A stretch of DNA of 64,000 bases, from assembly GCF_000203935.1 (NCBI RefSeq), contig NC_008577.1, forward strand, positions 3,596,001-3,660,000, read 5' to 3'. Positions 25,687 to 36,109 of this stretch are shown piece after piece. Below the pieces are notes generated by a model, which had not been told where the DNA came from, did no database searches, and worked only from the letters and a program-made list of their open reading frames with translations. Source of the DNA: Shewanella sp. ANA-3 (GTDB lineage Bacteria > Pseudomonadota > Gammaproteobacteria > Enterobacterales > Shewanellaceae). Each line of letters begins with the position of its first letter. The first letter of the stretch is position 1. The translations under genes were made by a program, and so were the position numbers.

Positions 25687-26040
25687 TTACTTAGTAGCCA
25701 GCTTTTCACGGATACGTGCAGATTTACCTGAACGATCACGTAAGTAGTACAGTTTGGCGCGACGAACGCGGCCACGACGCTTAACTTCAATGCTAGCGAT
25801 CAGAGGGCTGTGCGTTTGGAATGCACGCTCAACACCTTCGCCATTAGAGATTTTACGTACTGTGAATGCAGAGTGCAGACCACGGTTACGTTTAGCAATT
25901 ACAACGCCTTCGAAAGCCTGTAAACGCTCTTTATCACCTTCTTTAACACGAACCTGAACTACTACTGTATCACCAGCACCAAACGCAGGTACGTCTTGTT
26001 TCATTTGCTCATCGTTGAGCATTTTAATGATGTTGTTCAT
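25687..26040 (-). CDS. rplS: Ribosomal protein bL19
   Basis: 117 residues, near the E. coli length (115). The family segments [28 protein letters not shown] and [15 protein letters not shown] are present. It sits at the interface of the 30S and 50S subunits. Last gene of rpsP-rimM-trmD-rplS, 34 bases after trmD, with GGAGTAAG before the ATG and a terminator downstream. Confidence 0.97.
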
Positions 26041-26074
26041 AACTTACTCCGTTCTAGAATTAACTGAGCTACGA

Positions 26075-26821
26075 CTAAGCATTCTTGTCCATTGCTTCAA
26101 CGAACTGCGCTAAAAGAGTCGATTGTTCGTCAGTCAGAGCTAGATTTTCAAATAATTCTGGCCGTCTTAGAAAAGTCCTACCAAGGCTTTGCTGCAAACG
26201 CCAGAGTCTAATTTGTTCGTGGTTGCCACTTAGCAGTACTGCGGGTACATCGAGTCCATCCAGACTTTCAGGGCGCGTGTAATGAGGACAGTCCAGTAAA
26301 CCGTCGGAGAAAGAATCTTGCTCCGCCGAAGCTTGTTTTCCTAGCACGCCAGGAACCAATCTCGATACTGCATCTATCAAGGTCATTGCGGGTAATTCAC
26401 CGCCCGAAAGCACGTAATCCCCAACCGACCATTCTTCATCCACTTCCGTTTGAATGATGCGTTCATCAATACCTTCGTATCGACCACACACCAGAATCAA
26501 CCGGGATGATTCAGCCAACTCAGTAACGCCTTGCTGATCCAGCTTGCGTCCTTGAGGTGACAAGTAAATCACCTTTGCCTCTTCGCCTGCCGCCGCTTTC
26601 GCAGCATGGATGGCATCGCGTAAGGGTTGCACCATCATCAACATTCCGGGACCACCGCCGTAAGGCCTGTCATCTACCGTACTGTGTCTATCATGGGTGA
26701 AATCGCGAGGATTCCACGTGTGCAACTCAAGCAGACCGTTCTTCACGGCACGACCCGTAACCCCAAAGTCTGTTACGGCACGAAACATTTCTGGGAACAG
26801 GGTAATTACCCCTAACCACAT
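26075..26821 (-). CDS. trmD: tRNA (guanine-37-N1) methyltransferase
   Basis: 248 residues of the SPOUT methyltransferase type. The trefoil-knot segments [10 protein letters not shown] (near 86) and [12 protein letters not shown] (near 112), and the [15 protein letters not shown] segment, form the S-adenosylmethionine site. It makes m1G37 in tRNAs reading C-leading codons and so prevents +1 frameshifting. Third in its operon, 15 bases after rimM. There is no strong Shine-Dalgarno, so translational coupling with rimM is plausible. Confidence 0.97.
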   Translation of the reverse strand: MWLGVITLFPEMFRAVTDFGVTGRAVKNGLLELHTWNPRDFTHDRHSTVDDRPYGGGPGMLMMVQPLRDAIHAAKAAAGEEAKVIYLSPQGRKLDQQGVTELAESSRLILVCGRYEGIDERIIQTEVDEEWSVGDYVLSGGELPAMTLIDAVSRLVPGVLGKQASAEQDSFSDGLLDCPHYTRPESLDGLDVPAVLLSGNHEQIRLWRLQQSLGRTFLRRPELFENLALTDEQSTLLAQFVEAMDKNA

Positions 26822-26836
26822 ATGTTGTACCTCGAC

Positions 26837-27367
26837 TTAAAAGTCAGGATCCCAATCCACTAAAATCTGTTTACCTTGGACATCCACCTTTAAGATGAAT
26901 TGCCCTGGGACAAAGGGAAGCATACGTTCCACTTTGCCGAAGCTATCTTTCGCGTTGGCTTTCACTAAGAGCACATCGTTCGAACCGGTTTCCACGATTT
27001 GATCGACAACACCCATGTTATAGCCATTGGTATTAATCACTTCACAACCGATGAGGTCACGCCAATAGAACTCGTCTTCTGGCAAATCGTTCATCTGCTC
27101 TGGCAGGATCCCAATTTCGCAATTGGTGAGCATTTGTGCTCGCTCCCGCGTGGTGACACCTTCAAGCTCGGCGACAACCGCCTTACCTTGGTAACGCCAC
27201 TGAATGACTTTTACTTCGCGCCATTCACCATTTTCTTTAATAAGCCAAGGTGAATAGTCAAAGATACCTTCAACAGAATCGGTATAGGCGGTGATTTTCA
27301 GCCAACCTTTAATGCCATGACAGGAGCCTAATTTCCCCAGTACGACTGGCTGTTGGTTACTGCTCAT
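26837..27367 (-). CDS. rimM: Ribosome maturation factor RimM
   Basis: 176 residues with an N-terminal RimM domain (about 7-90, starting [16 protein letters not shown]) and a C-terminal PRC-barrel (about 98-172, ending VDWDPDF). It assists maturation of the 30S head and binds uS19. The frame can start at a TTG at 27370; the ATG at 27367 is preferred and gives a protein aligned with E. coli RimM. It follows rpsP by about 20 bases. Confidence 0.96.
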   Translation of the reverse strand: MSSNQQPVVLGKLGSCHGIKGWLKITAYTDSVEGIFDYSPWLIKENGEWREVKVIQWRYQGKAVVAELEGVTTRERAQMLTNCEIGILPEQMNDLPEDEFYWRDLIGCEVINTNGYNMGVVDQIVETGSNDVLLVKANAKDSFGKVERMLPFVPGQFILKVDVQGKQILVDWDPDF

Positions 27368-27387
27368 CAATCTATACCTTAACGCTA

Positions 27388-27636
27388 TTAAGCAGCTGCT
27401 TTAGCGTCTTTGATCAATTTTGCTACGCGATCAGTTGTCGCAGCGCCGTTCGCAACCCAGTGCTCAACGCGAGCTAGGTCTAAACGTAAAGTTTCTTCTT
27501 GGCCACGAGCCAATGGGTTGAAGAAACCAACACGCTCAATGAAACGACCGTCACGAGCGTTACGGCTGTCAGCAACAACGATGTTGTAAAATGGACGCTT
27601 TTTAGCGCCACCACGAGCTAAACGAATGGTAACCAT
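27388..27636 (-). CDS. rpsP: Ribosomal protein bS16
   Basis: 82 residues, the same as E. coli. The start [20 protein letters not shown] is the family signature. It is a 30S assembly protein. First gene of the rpsP-rimM-trmD-rplS operon, with AGAGGATTG before the ATG. The 218-base gap to ffh upstream holds its promoter; no special element was recognised there. Confidence 0.97.
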   Translation of the reverse strand: MVTIRLARGGAKKRPFYNIVVADSRNARDGRFIERVGFFNPLARGQEETLRLDLARVEHWVANGAATTDRVAKLIKDAKAAA

Positions 27637-27854
27637 GCGTTTTCAATCCTCTAATGATTTGCTTGAAGCAAAAATAAAAACTGGAACCCCGTGTTCGCGA
27701 AGAGTCCCAGATAGAAAGCCGGAAGATTTTACCTGACTTTTCAACGAATGCAACCAAATCTGGCGATTATTAAACCTGCCTTAGGATTGCCCGCCTCATT
27801 TCAAATAGAATCAACCAACTGATAAAGCATCAACTTTGATGAAAATCGCTGGCA

Positions 27855-29228
27855 TTAACGGCCAGGAAATTTCATGCCGCCAGGCATCATGCCACGCATT
27901 CCGCGCATCATCTTCTGGATGCCGCCCTTGGCCGACATCTTTTTCATCATCTTTTGCATTTGGGTAAACTGTTTCAATAAACGGTTCACGTCTTGAATTT
28001 GTGTGCCAGAACCCGCAGCGATACGGCGCTTACGTGAGCCCTTGATTAAATCGGGGTTTTTGCGCTCTTTGGCCGTCATTGAGTTAATGATGGCTTCCAT
28101 TTGACGGGTCATTTTACCGTCTTGGATTTGCGCTAAGGCATCGGGTGGCAATTGACCCACACCGGGCAGCTTTTCAATCATGCTCATCATGCCGCCCATG
28201 TTTTTCATCTGCTGTAGCTGCTCGCGGAAATCTTCGAGATCAAAACTTCCGCCCTGCTTCACTTTGGAAGCCAGCTTCATCGCTTTGTCTTTATCGACAC
28301 CGCGCTCAACTTCTTCGATAAGCGATAATACATCGCCCATGCCGAGAATACGTGAAGCGATACGGTCTGGATGGAAAGGCTCTAGGGCATCGGTCTTCTC
28401 GCCAACACCGAGGAATTTAATCGGCTTGCCGGTAATATGACGAATCGATAATGCCGCACCGCCGCGCGCATCACCGTCGACCTTAGTTAAAATCACACCG
28501 GTGAGCGGCAGCGCTTCGTTAAAGGCTTTAGCCGTGTTTGCCGCGTCTTGACCCGTCATGGCATCGACCACGAACAGTGTCTCAATCGGCTTAACCGCCG
28601 CGTGCAACGCCTTGATTTCATCCATCATGGCTTCATCGACGTGCAGACGGCCCGCAGTGTCGAGGATCACCACATCGATAAATTTAAGCTTAGCGTGGGC
28701 AATGGCCGCCTTGGCGATATCGATTGGCTTTTGGCTCACATCCGATGGGAAAAACTCCACATCGACTTCGGTCGCTAAGGTTTCTAGCTGCTTAATCGCT
28801 GCAGGGCGGTAAACGTCGGCACTGACGACCAGAACCGATTTCTTATGGCGCGTACGCAGGAGCTTACCTAATTTGGCAACGCTGGTCGTTTTACCCGCAC
28901 CTTGAAGACCCGCCATCATCACCACGGCTGGCGGCTGAGTGGCTAAATCCAGAGCTTGGTTGGCCTCACCCATGGATTTTTCAAGTTCACTTTGAACAAT
29001 CTTAATAAAGGCTTGACCAGGACTTAAGCTCTTCGCCACTTCCTGACCAACGGCACGTTCTTTTACATTGTTAACGAATTCACGCACCACAGGCAGGGCA
29101 ACATCGGCCTCCAGCAGCGCCATACGCACTTCGCGCAGGGTTTCCTTAACGTTTTCTTCGGTTAAGCGACCACGGCCACTGATATTTTTCAGCGTGCGTG
29201 ACAGTCTGTCGGTTAGATTCTCAAACAT
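27855..29228 (-). CDS. ffh: Signal recognition particle GTPase Ffh
   Basis: 457 residues. The NG domain (about 1-295) has G1 GLQGAGKTT at 107-115, DTAGR at 190-194 and TKVDGDARGGA. The M domain (about 300-457) ends in Met-rich helices (MQKMMKKMSAKGG and similar) that bind 4.5S RNA and signal sequences. It targets inner-membrane proteins to FtsY and SecYEG. It is transcribed leftward, upstream of rpsP, and divergent from ypjD. No terminator was seen between ffh and rpsP, so read-through is possible. Confidence 0.97.
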   Translation of the reverse strand: MFENLTDRLSRTLKNISGRGRLTEENVKETLREVRMALLEADVALPVVREFVNNVKERAVGQEVAKSLSPGQAFIKIVQSELEKSMGEANQALDLATQPPAVVMMAGLQGAGKTTSVAKLGKLLRTRHKKSVLVVSADVYRPAAIKQLETLATEVDVEFFPSDVSQKPIDIAKAAIAHAKLKFIDVVILDTAGRLHVDEAMMDEIKALHAAVKPIETLFVVDAMTGQDAANTAKAFNEALPLTGVILTKVDGDARGGAALSIRHITGKPIKFLGVGEKTDALEPFHPDRIASRILGMGDVLSLIEEVERGVDKDKAMKLASKVKQGGSFDLEDFREQLQQMKNMGGMMSMIEKLPGVGQLPPDALAQIQDGKMTRQMEAIINSMTAKERKNPDLIKGSRKRRIAAGSGTQIQDVNRLLKQFTQMQKMMKKMSAKGGIQKMMRGMRGMMPGGMKFPGR

Positions 29229-29516
29229 CGTCCTGCTCTATACCTTTAGGATCTTGATTAATGGGCTGTATTATAACGATGCGGGCGCATTATGCTACTG
29301 CTATGCCCTACTTGCGTAAACTTCGGCAACTAACCTGCTTTAGGTCATATTTTGCGATTCGCCTACGACTATTTACGTCTAACAATAAGAATCTGCTAAA
29401 TTTTGCAACTTATGTCACTGCCCATTTGCCGACGGCTCATGTTATTCTAGACAAAATATTGATCTGTATGCCCCGTTTTCAAGGCACCATTAACAACACG
29501 AATAGGTTAATTACCC

Positions 29517-30305
29517 ATGGTCATTTTTTCTGCCTCAGCCATGTTTTTTTATTGCATCGCATTGGTATTAGTGACAAGTCGACTGTTCCATCCTGAAGGT
29601 CCTAATCGTAAGGCCGTTGCCGGTGTCGCCGCCATCGCCGTGATTTTGCACGCTGCCGCCCTTTCTCAAGCGATTTTTACGACCGATGGACAAAACTTCA
29701 GCCTCACTAATGTGATCTCCTTAGTGAACTGGATCATCGCCTTCACCTTTACCGTGATGATGTTTAGGCTAAAAGTGATTGTGGTTGTGCCCGTGGTTTA
29801 CGCCTGTTCTGTGCTCTCTGTAGCCCTACTCTGGTTATTGCCGCCTAAGTTTATTACTCACTTTGAGCTGTACCCTGAGGTCTTAGCCCACGTAGTGCTC
29901 TCTCTTATGGCATACAGCGCCCTGATGATCGCCGCCCTGTACGCGATTCAGCTAGCGATGATCCAAAATAAACTCAAGAAGAAACAATTAATGCTAAGCC
30001 CAGGCATTCCGCCGCTGATGACGGTAGAAAAACAGCTCTATCATCTTGTGATTATTGGGGTGATTTTACTGAGTTTATCCCTCGCCACTGGCTTTATCTT
30101 CCTCGATGATATGTTTGCCGATGGCAAAGGCCATAAGGCGATTCTGTCTATCATCGCGTGGTTTGTGTACATCGCCATGTTATGGCAGCAGTATTGGGTT
30201 GGCTGTAAAATTCGCACCGCGGTCATTTACACCTTAACCGGCGCGACCTTGTTATCCTTAGCCTATTTTGGCGCTCGGATTGTCAAAGAGTTAATTCTTA
30301 GTTAA
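29517..30305 (+). CDS. ypjD: YpjD/CcsA-like membrane protein
   Basis: 262 residues with about eight membrane helices, of the cytochrome c assembly (CcsA/ResC-like) family in its YpjD branch. There is a His after helix 2 (ILHAAALSQAIF) and a conserved EVLAHVVLSLMAYSALMIAALYAIQL segment. It is commonly found next to ffh and corB, as here. Direct involvement in cytochrome c maturation is not shown; in several bacteria the YpjD-CorB pair is linked to magnesium export. The ATG at 29517 is the chosen start; the 288-base region to ffh holds divergent promoters. Confidence 0.85.
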   Translation: MVIFSASAMFFYCIALVLVTSRLFHPEGPNRKAVAGVAAIAVILHAAALSQAIFTTDGQNFSLTNVISLVNWIIAFTFTVMMFRLKVIVVVPVVYACSVLSVALLWLLPPKFITHFELYPEVLAHVVLSLMAYSALMIAALYAIQLAMIQNKLKKKQLMLSPGIPPLMTVEKQLYHLVIIGVILLSLSLATGFIFLDDMFADGKGHKAILSIIAWFVYIAMLWQQYWVGCKIRTAVIYTLTGATLLSLAYFGARIVKELILS

Positions 30306-30406
30306 TAATTTCAAGTCAGCTTAGGCGCTAATTCCCTGAGCTGACTTGACACCCTGTTTATTTCTCGGTATCAACTTAACCTTATCGGCCTGATTGGAGC
30401 CTATTT

Positions 30407-31678
30407 TTGGACGCTATATCGACAAGCGCACTCCTCATTTTCTTACTAGTGCTTATCCTTTGTTCTGCCTACTTTTCAGGTTCTGAAACCGCCATGATGA
30501 CCCTTAACCGCTATCGGTTAAGGCATCTCGCCTCAAACGGCCATAAAGGTGCGATACGCGCCCTCAAGTTACTCGAACGTCCTGACCGCTTAATTGGCTT
30601 GATTCTGATAGGTAATAACCTCGTTAATATTCTCGCCTCCGCCATAGCGACCATTATTGGAATGCGCCTTTGGGGCGATTTAGGCGTCGCGGTCGCCACA
30701 GGTGTGCTGACCTTAGTCGTATTAGTCTTTGCCGAAGTCACCCCCAAAACTATCGCCGCCTTGAACCCTGAACGCATTGCCTTCCCATCGAGTATTTTAC
30801 TCATTGGTCTATCAACGATTTTTGCCTATGTCGTCACCAGCGTGAACTGGATAACCACAGGCATACTGCGCCTCTTTGGCATCAAGACCATCAGCAGTAG
30901 CGATGCACTGAGCCAAGAAGAGTTAAGGACGGTTGTACATGAGGCTGGCGCCTTGATCCCCCAACGCCACCAGGAAATGCTGTTATCGATTCTCGATTTA
31001 GAAAAAGTGACCGTTGAAGACATCATGGTGCCGCGCTCGGATATCTACGCGATTAACGTCAACGATGACTTTAAATTTATCAATCGCCAAGTGATCCAAA
31101 GCCCACATACTCGAGTGTTGGTATACCGCGATACCATTGACGATGCCGTCGGCTTTATTCATCTGCGTGACGCACTGCGCCTGCAATCAAAGGAGCAGTT
31201 CAGTAAATCCTCATTGCTACGTGCGGTAAAAGAACTCTACTTTATTCCCGAAGGAACACCGCTCAATGTGCAATTAGCCAACTTTCAGCACAATAAAGAG
31301 CGCATCGGCCTAGTGGTCGATGAATATGGTGATATTCAAGGATTGGTGACACTCGAAGATATTCTCGAAGAAATTGTCGGCGACTTCACTACCTCTATGT
31401 TGGCCACACCGAGTGAAGATATTACTGCCCAGCAGGATGGAAGCTACTTAGTCGATGCCAGTATCACTATCCGTGATTTGAATAAAGAAATGAAATGGGA
31501 TTTCCCAACCGATGGCCCTAAAACCCTCAATGGCTTGATCTTAGAGTATTTAGAGGATATCCCCGCCGAGAACACTAGCCTTCGCCTAGCGGGTTACCCA
31601 TTAGAAGTGATTGAAGTCGCGGATAATATGGTCAAAACAGTACGCATCATTCCGCAGCATTATCAGTCGCCACGCTAA
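30407..31678 (+). CDS. corB: CNNM/CorB-type magnesium transporter
   Basis: 423 residues. An N-terminal CNNM membrane domain (about 1-175, three to four helices, with SGSETAMMTLNRYRL), a pair of CBS domains (about 195-325, with IMVPRSDIYAI and GLVVDEYGDIQGLVTLEDILEEIVGDF) and a C-terminal CorC_HlyC domain (about 345-420). CorB-like proteins are linked to Mg2+ efflux. The start is a TTG preceded by TTGGAGC at a suitable distance; the next ATG would remove the first helix. It follows ypjD by about 100 bases and is probably co-transcribed. Confidence 0.88.
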   Translation: MDAISTSALLIFLLVLILCSAYFSGSETAMMTLNRYRLRHLASNGHKGAIRALKLLERPDRLIGLILIGNNLVNILASAIATIIGMRLWGDLGVAVATGVLTLVVLVFAEVTPKTIAALNPERIAFPSSILLIGLSTIFAYVVTSVNWITTGILRLFGIKTISSSDALSQEELRTVVHEAGALIPQRHQEMLLSILDLEKVTVEDIMVPRSDIYAINVNDDFKFINRQVIQSPHTRVLVYRDTIDDAVGFIHLRDALRLQSKEQFSKSSLLRAVKELYFIPEGTPLNVQLANFQHNKERIGLVVDEYGDIQGLVTLEDILEEIVGDFTTSMLATPSEDITAQQDGSYLVDASITIRDLNKEMKWDFPTDGPKTLNGLILEYLEDIPAENTSLRLAGYPLEVIEVADNMVKTVRIIPQHYQSPR

Positions 31679-31691
31679 TTTTTGTAGATAA

Positions 31692-31730
31692 AAAATCGGC
31701 TGGTTCCAAATGGAATCAGCCGATTTCCTT
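31692..31730. terminator. Terminator between corB and the Mpo1-like gene
   Basis: A long stem, AAATCGGCTGGTTCC paired with GGAATCAGCCGATTT (one G-T pair) around AAAT, with A residues on one side and T residues on the other. It sits between converging genes and may serve both. Confidence 0.75.
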
Positions 31731-31743
31731 CTCCCCCAAGAAA

Positions 31744-32280
31744 TTATTTAACGCTTTGCGTCTTTAGACGTGCTTCGAGTACTCGGCGCTTTTCGATAGC
31801 GATAGGTGTAATCTCGGCATCTAACTCCTTTTCTAACCCCAAGATAAAATACACTTCGGCCATTAAGAAAAATGGGCCAATTAGCAGTTGGTTTAAATCG
31901 TCCACAAAAGCGGGTTTGGCCTTCTCGTATTGATGGCCAATTAGCTGGAAAATCCATCCCACGATAAATACCGATATAAACAACCAGAAGGCGTTGGGAG
32001 AATCAGCCATTAGCTCAGTCGTATATACGACGGGGGCGATAAATAAAGCTAGGCCAATCGCTAACTTTGCATGTAAGCGAAAGTAATAAACCAGCACACC
32101 AGCCCCTAAAATCACACCTAAACTCACATCACTCGCGCTGCCAAGTGGAATACGGATAGTCGCTAGTAATAGGAAAGCAGACCATATAATCAATGGGATA
32201 CCAACGAAATGGGTTAGTATATTGCGCTGATTTAAATGCACACTCTTATAGGTTGATAGCTGCTCTACGGCGGATTTCAT
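31744..32280 (-). CDS. Mpo1-like (DUF962) membrane protein
   Basis: 178 residues with about four membrane helices, resembling the Mpo1/YGL010w family (DUF962). His15 and His24 in VHLNQRNILTHFVG and the later QLIGHQYEK segment match the His residues that bind iron in yeast Mpo1, a dioxygenase that acts on 2-hydroxy fatty acids. Bacterial activity is inferred only. GGAGCC precedes the ATG. It is transcribed alone toward the corB terminator. Confidence 0.8.
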   Translation of the reverse strand: MKSAVEQLSTYKSVHLNQRNILTHFVGIPLIIWSAFLLLATIRIPLGSASDVSLGVILGAGVLVYYFRLHAKLAIGLALFIAPVVYTTELMADSPNAFWLFISVFIVGWIFQLIGHQYEKAKPAFVDDLNQLLIGPFFLMAEVYFILGLEKELDAEITPIAIEKRRVLEARLKTQSVK

Positions 32281-32405
32281 CTGGGGCTCCTTTTACTGTG
32301 TCCCTGCAAATTAGTGTCTAGATACCACTTTTGACCTAACCTAGCCCAAAAATGCGAGACTGAACAGTAAAAAGTAACAAAAATGTTGCTAGGTATTTTA
32401 AGGCA

Positions 32406-32432
32406 ATAAAAAAGGGAGCTAAAGCTCCCTTT
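32406..32432 (-). terminator. Terminator of the lepA-acpS block
   Basis: Nine-bp arms AAAGGGAGC (32411-32419) and GCTCCCTTT (32424-32432) with a TAAA loop, followed leftward by a T run. It lies about 20 bases after the acpS stop. Confidence 0.8.
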
Positions 32433-32450
32433 ATAGTAACGGGTAAGAGA

Positions 32451-32834
32451 CTAGCGAGATTCGAGGATAACCGTCGCAATAGCGTAGGATTTTTCATCCG
32501 CGATTGAAATGTGCCCGACCACGCCGTTGAGCAAAGCTAAACGCTGCTGCGCCCCTTCTGTAAAATCAATCGTCGGCGCACCATCAGGTGTATTCCCGAT
32601 GTGGATATGCTGAAAAGATACCCCTCGACCAATCCCCGTCCCCAAGGCTTTAGCTGCGGCCTCTTTGGCGGCAAAGCGTTTAGCCAAATAGCGGCTCGGT
32701 TGGCTATGCTGTTGATAGATATCGAACTCAGCATCCGTCAGTACACGTTTAGCCAGCTTATCGCCGGAACGTGCCACATGGGCGGTGATACGCTCGATTT
32801 CAACTATGTCAGTGCCAAGCCCAACGATTGCCAT
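32451..32834 (-). CDS. acpS: Holo-[acyl-carrier-protein] synthase
   Basis: 127 residues, close to E. coli AcpS (126). It transfers 4'-phosphopantetheine from CoA to acyl carrier protein. The magnesium-binding residues are visible as Asp9 in GTDIVEIERI and Glu near 58 in FAAKEAAAKALGTG. Its start overlaps the pdxJ stop (TAATG), so the two are translationally coupled, as in E. coli. Last gene of the block. Confidence 0.96.
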   Translation of the reverse strand: MAIVGLGTDIVEIERITAHVARSGDKLAKRVLTDAEFDIYQQHSQPSRYLAKRFAAKEAAAKALGTGIGRGVSFQHIHIGNTPDGAPTIDFTEGAQQRLALLNGVVGHISIADEKSYAIATVILESR

Positions 32835-33571
32835 TATTCGCCTCGACGACCTTCTAACATCAGCGCTTTCATGTCTTTAACCGCTGTCGCTAAGCCATCA
32901 ATGGCCGCTCGCGCGACAATGGCATGGCCAATATTGAGTTCATACAGCTCTGGGATCGCCGCAATCGGCTTAACATTGTGGTAATGCAGCCCGTGGCCCG
33001 CATTCACGACTAAGCCTTTGCCATGGGCGTATTTTGCCATTTCGCTGATACGTGCAAGCTCTTTGGCTTCTTCTTCAGCGGTTTTAGCGTCGGCATAGCA
33101 ACCGGTATGAATTTCGATAAGTGGCGCGCCAGCGGCGACGGCGGCATCGATTTGCGTCTTATCGGCATCGATAAACAGTGACACTTGGATACGATTGGCG
33201 GCTAAACGGCTTACCGCGGCAGTGATTTTATCTAGTTGACCAGCCACATCTAACCCACCTTCGGTCGTCACTTCTTGACGTTTTTCAGGGACTAAGCAAA
33301 CGTAGGTCGGTTTGACTTCACAGGCGATGTTGAGCATTTCTTCTGTCACGGCACACTCAAAGTTCATCCGCGTCTTTAAGGTTTTCGCCAGCAGATACAC
33401 ATCGCGGTCGATAATATGACGTCTGTCTTCCCGTAAATGAATCGTGATACCGTCGGCACCCGCATGCTCGGCAACCGCCGCTGCATGGACAGGATCAGGA
33501 TAACTGGTGCCGCGAGCCTGACGCAGGGTCGCAATATGGTCGATATTAACACCCAATAAGATACGGCTCAT
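32834..33571 (-). CDS. pdxJ: Pyridoxine 5'-phosphate synthase
   Basis: 245 residues, TIM barrel. It condenses deoxyxylulose 5-phosphate and 3-amino-2-oxopropyl phosphate to make pyridoxine phosphate. The start [22 protein letters not shown] and the segment [16 protein letters not shown] are family signatures. AAGGAG lies before the ATG. It overlaps acpS by one base and follows recO by 89 bases. Confidence 0.96.
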   Translation of the reverse strand: MSRILLGVNIDHIATLRQARGTSYPDPVHAAAVAEHAGADGITIHLREDRRHIIDRDVYLLAKTLKTRMNFECAVTEEMLNIACEVKPTYVCLVPEKRQEVTTEGGLDVAGQLDKITAAVSRLAANRIQVSLFIDADKTQIDAAVAAGAPLIEIHTGCYADAKTAEEEAKELARISEMAKYAHGKGLVVNAGHGLHYHNVKPIAAIPELYELNIGHAIVARAAIDGLATAVKDMKALMLEGRRGE

Positions 33572-33660
33572 CGGGAACTCCTTTATGTTTGTAAGGCTAG
33601 AATTAACGCTGATTTGCGCCCTATTGTACTGGGACAGACAGTAAAAAACAGGAGCTAGGG

Positions 33661-34362
33661 CTAATTATTCCCATCTCTATTTGAGGCTGTCGCTTGAATA
33701 AACAGCTGCCGACTCACCAGCGGCTTATTTCCGAGCAAGGGTTGCAGCATGGACCGCATCAATCGTTTGGCCTCTAAAAACTGCTCTTGCAACAATTGAT
33801 TATCGTTAAGTGCAGTTAACATCGCGCCTTGATAGGTATGCTTTGCCCTGCTGTTCAACACAAATTGAAAGCCAAGTTCTGGCACAAGCTGATAGTAATG
33901 TTCAGGGATCAGCGGTTCGCCCTGAGTATCGCGGATAAGGGATGGCATAGCCCCGAGTTCCCGCAAGAGGGCCAGCTCAAGGTAGCGCAGCTTCGACTCA
34001 CAAAACTGCGCCGCGAGCCCGACCAAGGCTTGATGGTAGATGAGGAATAACGCCTCGGCATTATGGTGAACCGACAGAATACGCATCAGCAACTCATTGA
34101 TATACATGCCGGCGTACAGGCTATAACCCGATAAAGGCACGGCTGGCGCGGCCGCTTCAATTTGGCTGATGTTTTTGAGTTCAGACTTACCGCTAAATTC
34201 AAAAATCAGCGGCTGAAAGGGTTGGAGAATACTTTTGATGGAGCGTTTACCGCTCCCAACTCGCGCGACGGCATCGACACGACCAATACCGTCAACCAAG
34301 AGATTGACCAGCGCGCTAGACTCCCGGTAAGGGCGATGATGCAAAACATAGCCCCGTTTCAT
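33661..34362 (-). CDS. recO: DNA repair protein RecO
   Basis: 233 residues. An N-terminal OB fold (about 1-80, starting [17 protein letters not shown]) and a helical C-terminal domain that lacks the four-Cys zinc site of some RecO proteins, as in E. coli. It loads RecA on SSB-coated DNA together with RecR. It is 49 bases after era in the same direction and shares its operon. Confidence 0.93.
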   Translation of the reverse strand: MKRGYVLHHRPYRESSALVNLLVDGIGRVDAVARVGSGKRSIKSILQPFQPLIFEFSGKSELKNISQIEAAAPAVPLSGYSLYAGMYINELLMRILSVHHNAEALFLIYHQALVGLAAQFCESKLRYLELALLRELGAMPSLIRDTQGEPLIPEHYYQLVPELGFQFVLNSRAKHTYQGAMLTALNDNQLLQEQFLEAKRLMRSMLQPLLGNKPLVSRQLFIQATASNRDGNN

Positions 34363-34411
34363 CGGTCTGCGCGCTCGTTCATGATCAGGCTCGGCCTATT
34401 ATCAGTAACGA

Positions 34412-35431
34412 TTAATCGTCACCGTAACCTAAGCTTCGCAGGGCGCGCTCATCATCGGCCCAACCGGATTTGACCTTTACCCACACCTCGAGGAACACTT
34501 TGTTATCAAACAAGGTTTCCATATCGAGGCGCGCTTGCGTAGCGATGGTACGAATGCGCTCGCCTTTGCTACCAATCACCATCCGCTTTTGGCCTTCACG
34601 CTCGACGAGGATCAGGGCATTGATTTGATAAACGCCGTTTTCCATCATCTTAAACTGCTCGATTTCAACCGTCGCATCGTAGGGCAATTCATCACCGAGG
34701 AAGCGCATCAGTTTTTCACGGACAATTTCAGAGGCCATAAAACGCTGCGAACGGTCAGTCACATAATCTTCAGGAAAGAAGAACGGATTCTCGGGCAGCG
34801 ACTCTGCCGCCATCTCTAAAATGCGCTTTACGTTGGTGCCTTTGCTGGCAGAAATCGGCAGAATTTCATCGAAGGGATACTTCTTGGCCACTTCTTCCAA
34901 ATAGGGGAAAAGGGCTTCTTTGTCTTTGATATTATCGACTTTGTTGATGGCTAACACGGTTTTACGTTCTTCACCGCCACGGCGAAGTTTGCTTAACACC
35001 ATTTCATCATCGGCGGTCCATGTCATACCATCGACCACAAAAATCACCATAGACACATCGGCAAGCGAGCTCGCCGCCGCGCGGTTCATCAGACGGTTAA
35101 TCGCACGCTGCTCTTCAATATGCAGGCCAGGCGTGTCGATAAACACGATTTGACGCGGGCCATCGGTATGGATACCCATAATGCGATGACGCGTCGTTTG
35201 CGGCTTTTTCGAGGTAATACTGATCTTTTGCCCAAGCAAACGGTTCAGCAGGGTCGATTTACCCACGTTAGGGCGGCCAATAATGGCCACCATGCCACAG
35301 TAGGTCACATCATAGTGAACAGACGGCGCCGCCGCGCTCGCTGCATTCATCCTTGCCAGTAATTCATCTAAGCTCGGCTCATTGCTCGCGTTAGCGGCAT
35401 CGACAGCTGGCAAGTCTGTTTTTTTGGTCAT
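34412..35431 (-). CDS. era: GTPase Era
   Basis: 339 residues, longer than E. coli Era (301) because of an N-terminal extension of about 38 residues rich in Ala, Ser and Asn. The G domain has GRPNVGKS at 52-59, DTPG, and NKVD; the KH domain lies at about 250-330, with GSKGERI and the conserved end [17 protein letters not shown]. It binds the 3' end of 16S rRNA and aids 30S assembly. Its start overlaps the rnc stop by four bases (ATGA), as in enterics. Confidence 0.96.
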   Translation of the reverse strand: MTKKTDLPAVDAANASNEPSLDELLARMNAASAAAPSVHYDVTYCGMVAIIGRPNVGKSTLLNRLLGQKISITSKKPQTTRHRIMGIHTDGPRQIVFIDTPGLHIEEQRAINRLMNRAAASSLADVSMVIFVVDGMTWTADDEMVLSKLRRGGEERKTVLAINKVDNIKDKEALFPYLEEVAKKYPFDEILPISASKGTNVKRILEMAAESLPENPFFFPEDYVTDRSQRFMASEIVREKLMRFLGDELPYDATVEIEQFKMMENGVYQINALILVEREGQKRMVIGSKGERIRTIATQARLDMETLFDNKVFLEVWVKVKSGWADDERALRSLGYGDD

Positions 35432-36108
35432 TTCTTCAGTAACTCCAATACTTGAGCCGCGGCAATCTGCTCGGCTTTACGGCGCGAACTCGCTACGCCA
35501 ATCACGCTTTCGCTCAAGTCATCTATACGACATTCAACGGTGAATGTTTGATCGTGGGCATCGCCTTCTATGTTGATTACTTGGTAATCGGGTAGCGGCT
35601 TCTTTAACCCTTGTAAATATTCTTGCAGTAAGGTTTTCGCGTCTTTTTGATTCACACCGGGTTGGATCTCGGCCAAACGCTCGGCGTACCAATGCAGTAA
35701 TAACTTACGGCACACTTCAAGATCGGAATCTAAGTAGATTGCGCCGATAATCGCCTCGACCGCATCGGCCAAGATGGACTCACGTCTAAAACCACCACTC
35801 TTTAACTCGCCGGGGCCTAAGAATAAATAATCCCCAAGCTTAAAGGCCTTAGCAATCAAGGTGAGCGTATCACCACGCACTAAGGTCGCGCGCATCCGGC
35901 TCAAGTCACCCTCAGTCGCCTTAGGAAATTGATGGTATAAGGCGTCAGAAATCACTATCGATAAAATCGAATCGCCTAAAAACTCTAACCGCTCGTTGTG
36001 CTTATTTGCCGCACTTCTGTGGGTCAATGCTTGGGTGAGGAGATCAATATTCTTGAACTCATAACCCAAAGTACGACACAAACGTGGCAAATTTTTAATC
36101 GGTTCCAT
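35428..36108 (-). CDS. rnc: Ribonuclease III
   Basis: 226 residues (same as E. coli). The catalytic signature [12 protein letters not shown] lies at about 38-49, and a double-stranded-RNA-binding domain at about 155-224. It cleaves rRNA precursors and other duplex RNAs. An upstream GTG at 36123 would lengthen it by five residues and overlap the lepB stop; the ATG at 36108, which gives the usual MEPIKN start, is preferred. It sits directly after lepB and overlaps era. Confidence 0.96.
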   Translation of the reverse strand: MEPIKNLPRLCRTLGYEFKNIDLLTQALTHRSAANKHNERLEFLGDSILSIVISDALYHQFPKATEGDLSRMRATLVRGDTLTLIAKAFKLGDYLFLGPGELKSGGFRRESILADAVEAIIGAIYLDSDLEVCRKLLLHWYAERLAEIQPGVNQKDAKTLLQEYLQGLKKPLPDYQVINIEGDAHDQTFTVECRIDDLSESVIGVASSRRKAEQIAAAQVLELLKK

Positions 36109-36109
36109 A

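Noticed and set aside
25557..25790. 77-residue minus-strand open frame overlapping rplS
   Set aside because: It runs across the rplS terminator and the rplS gene in another frame, so it is a shadow.
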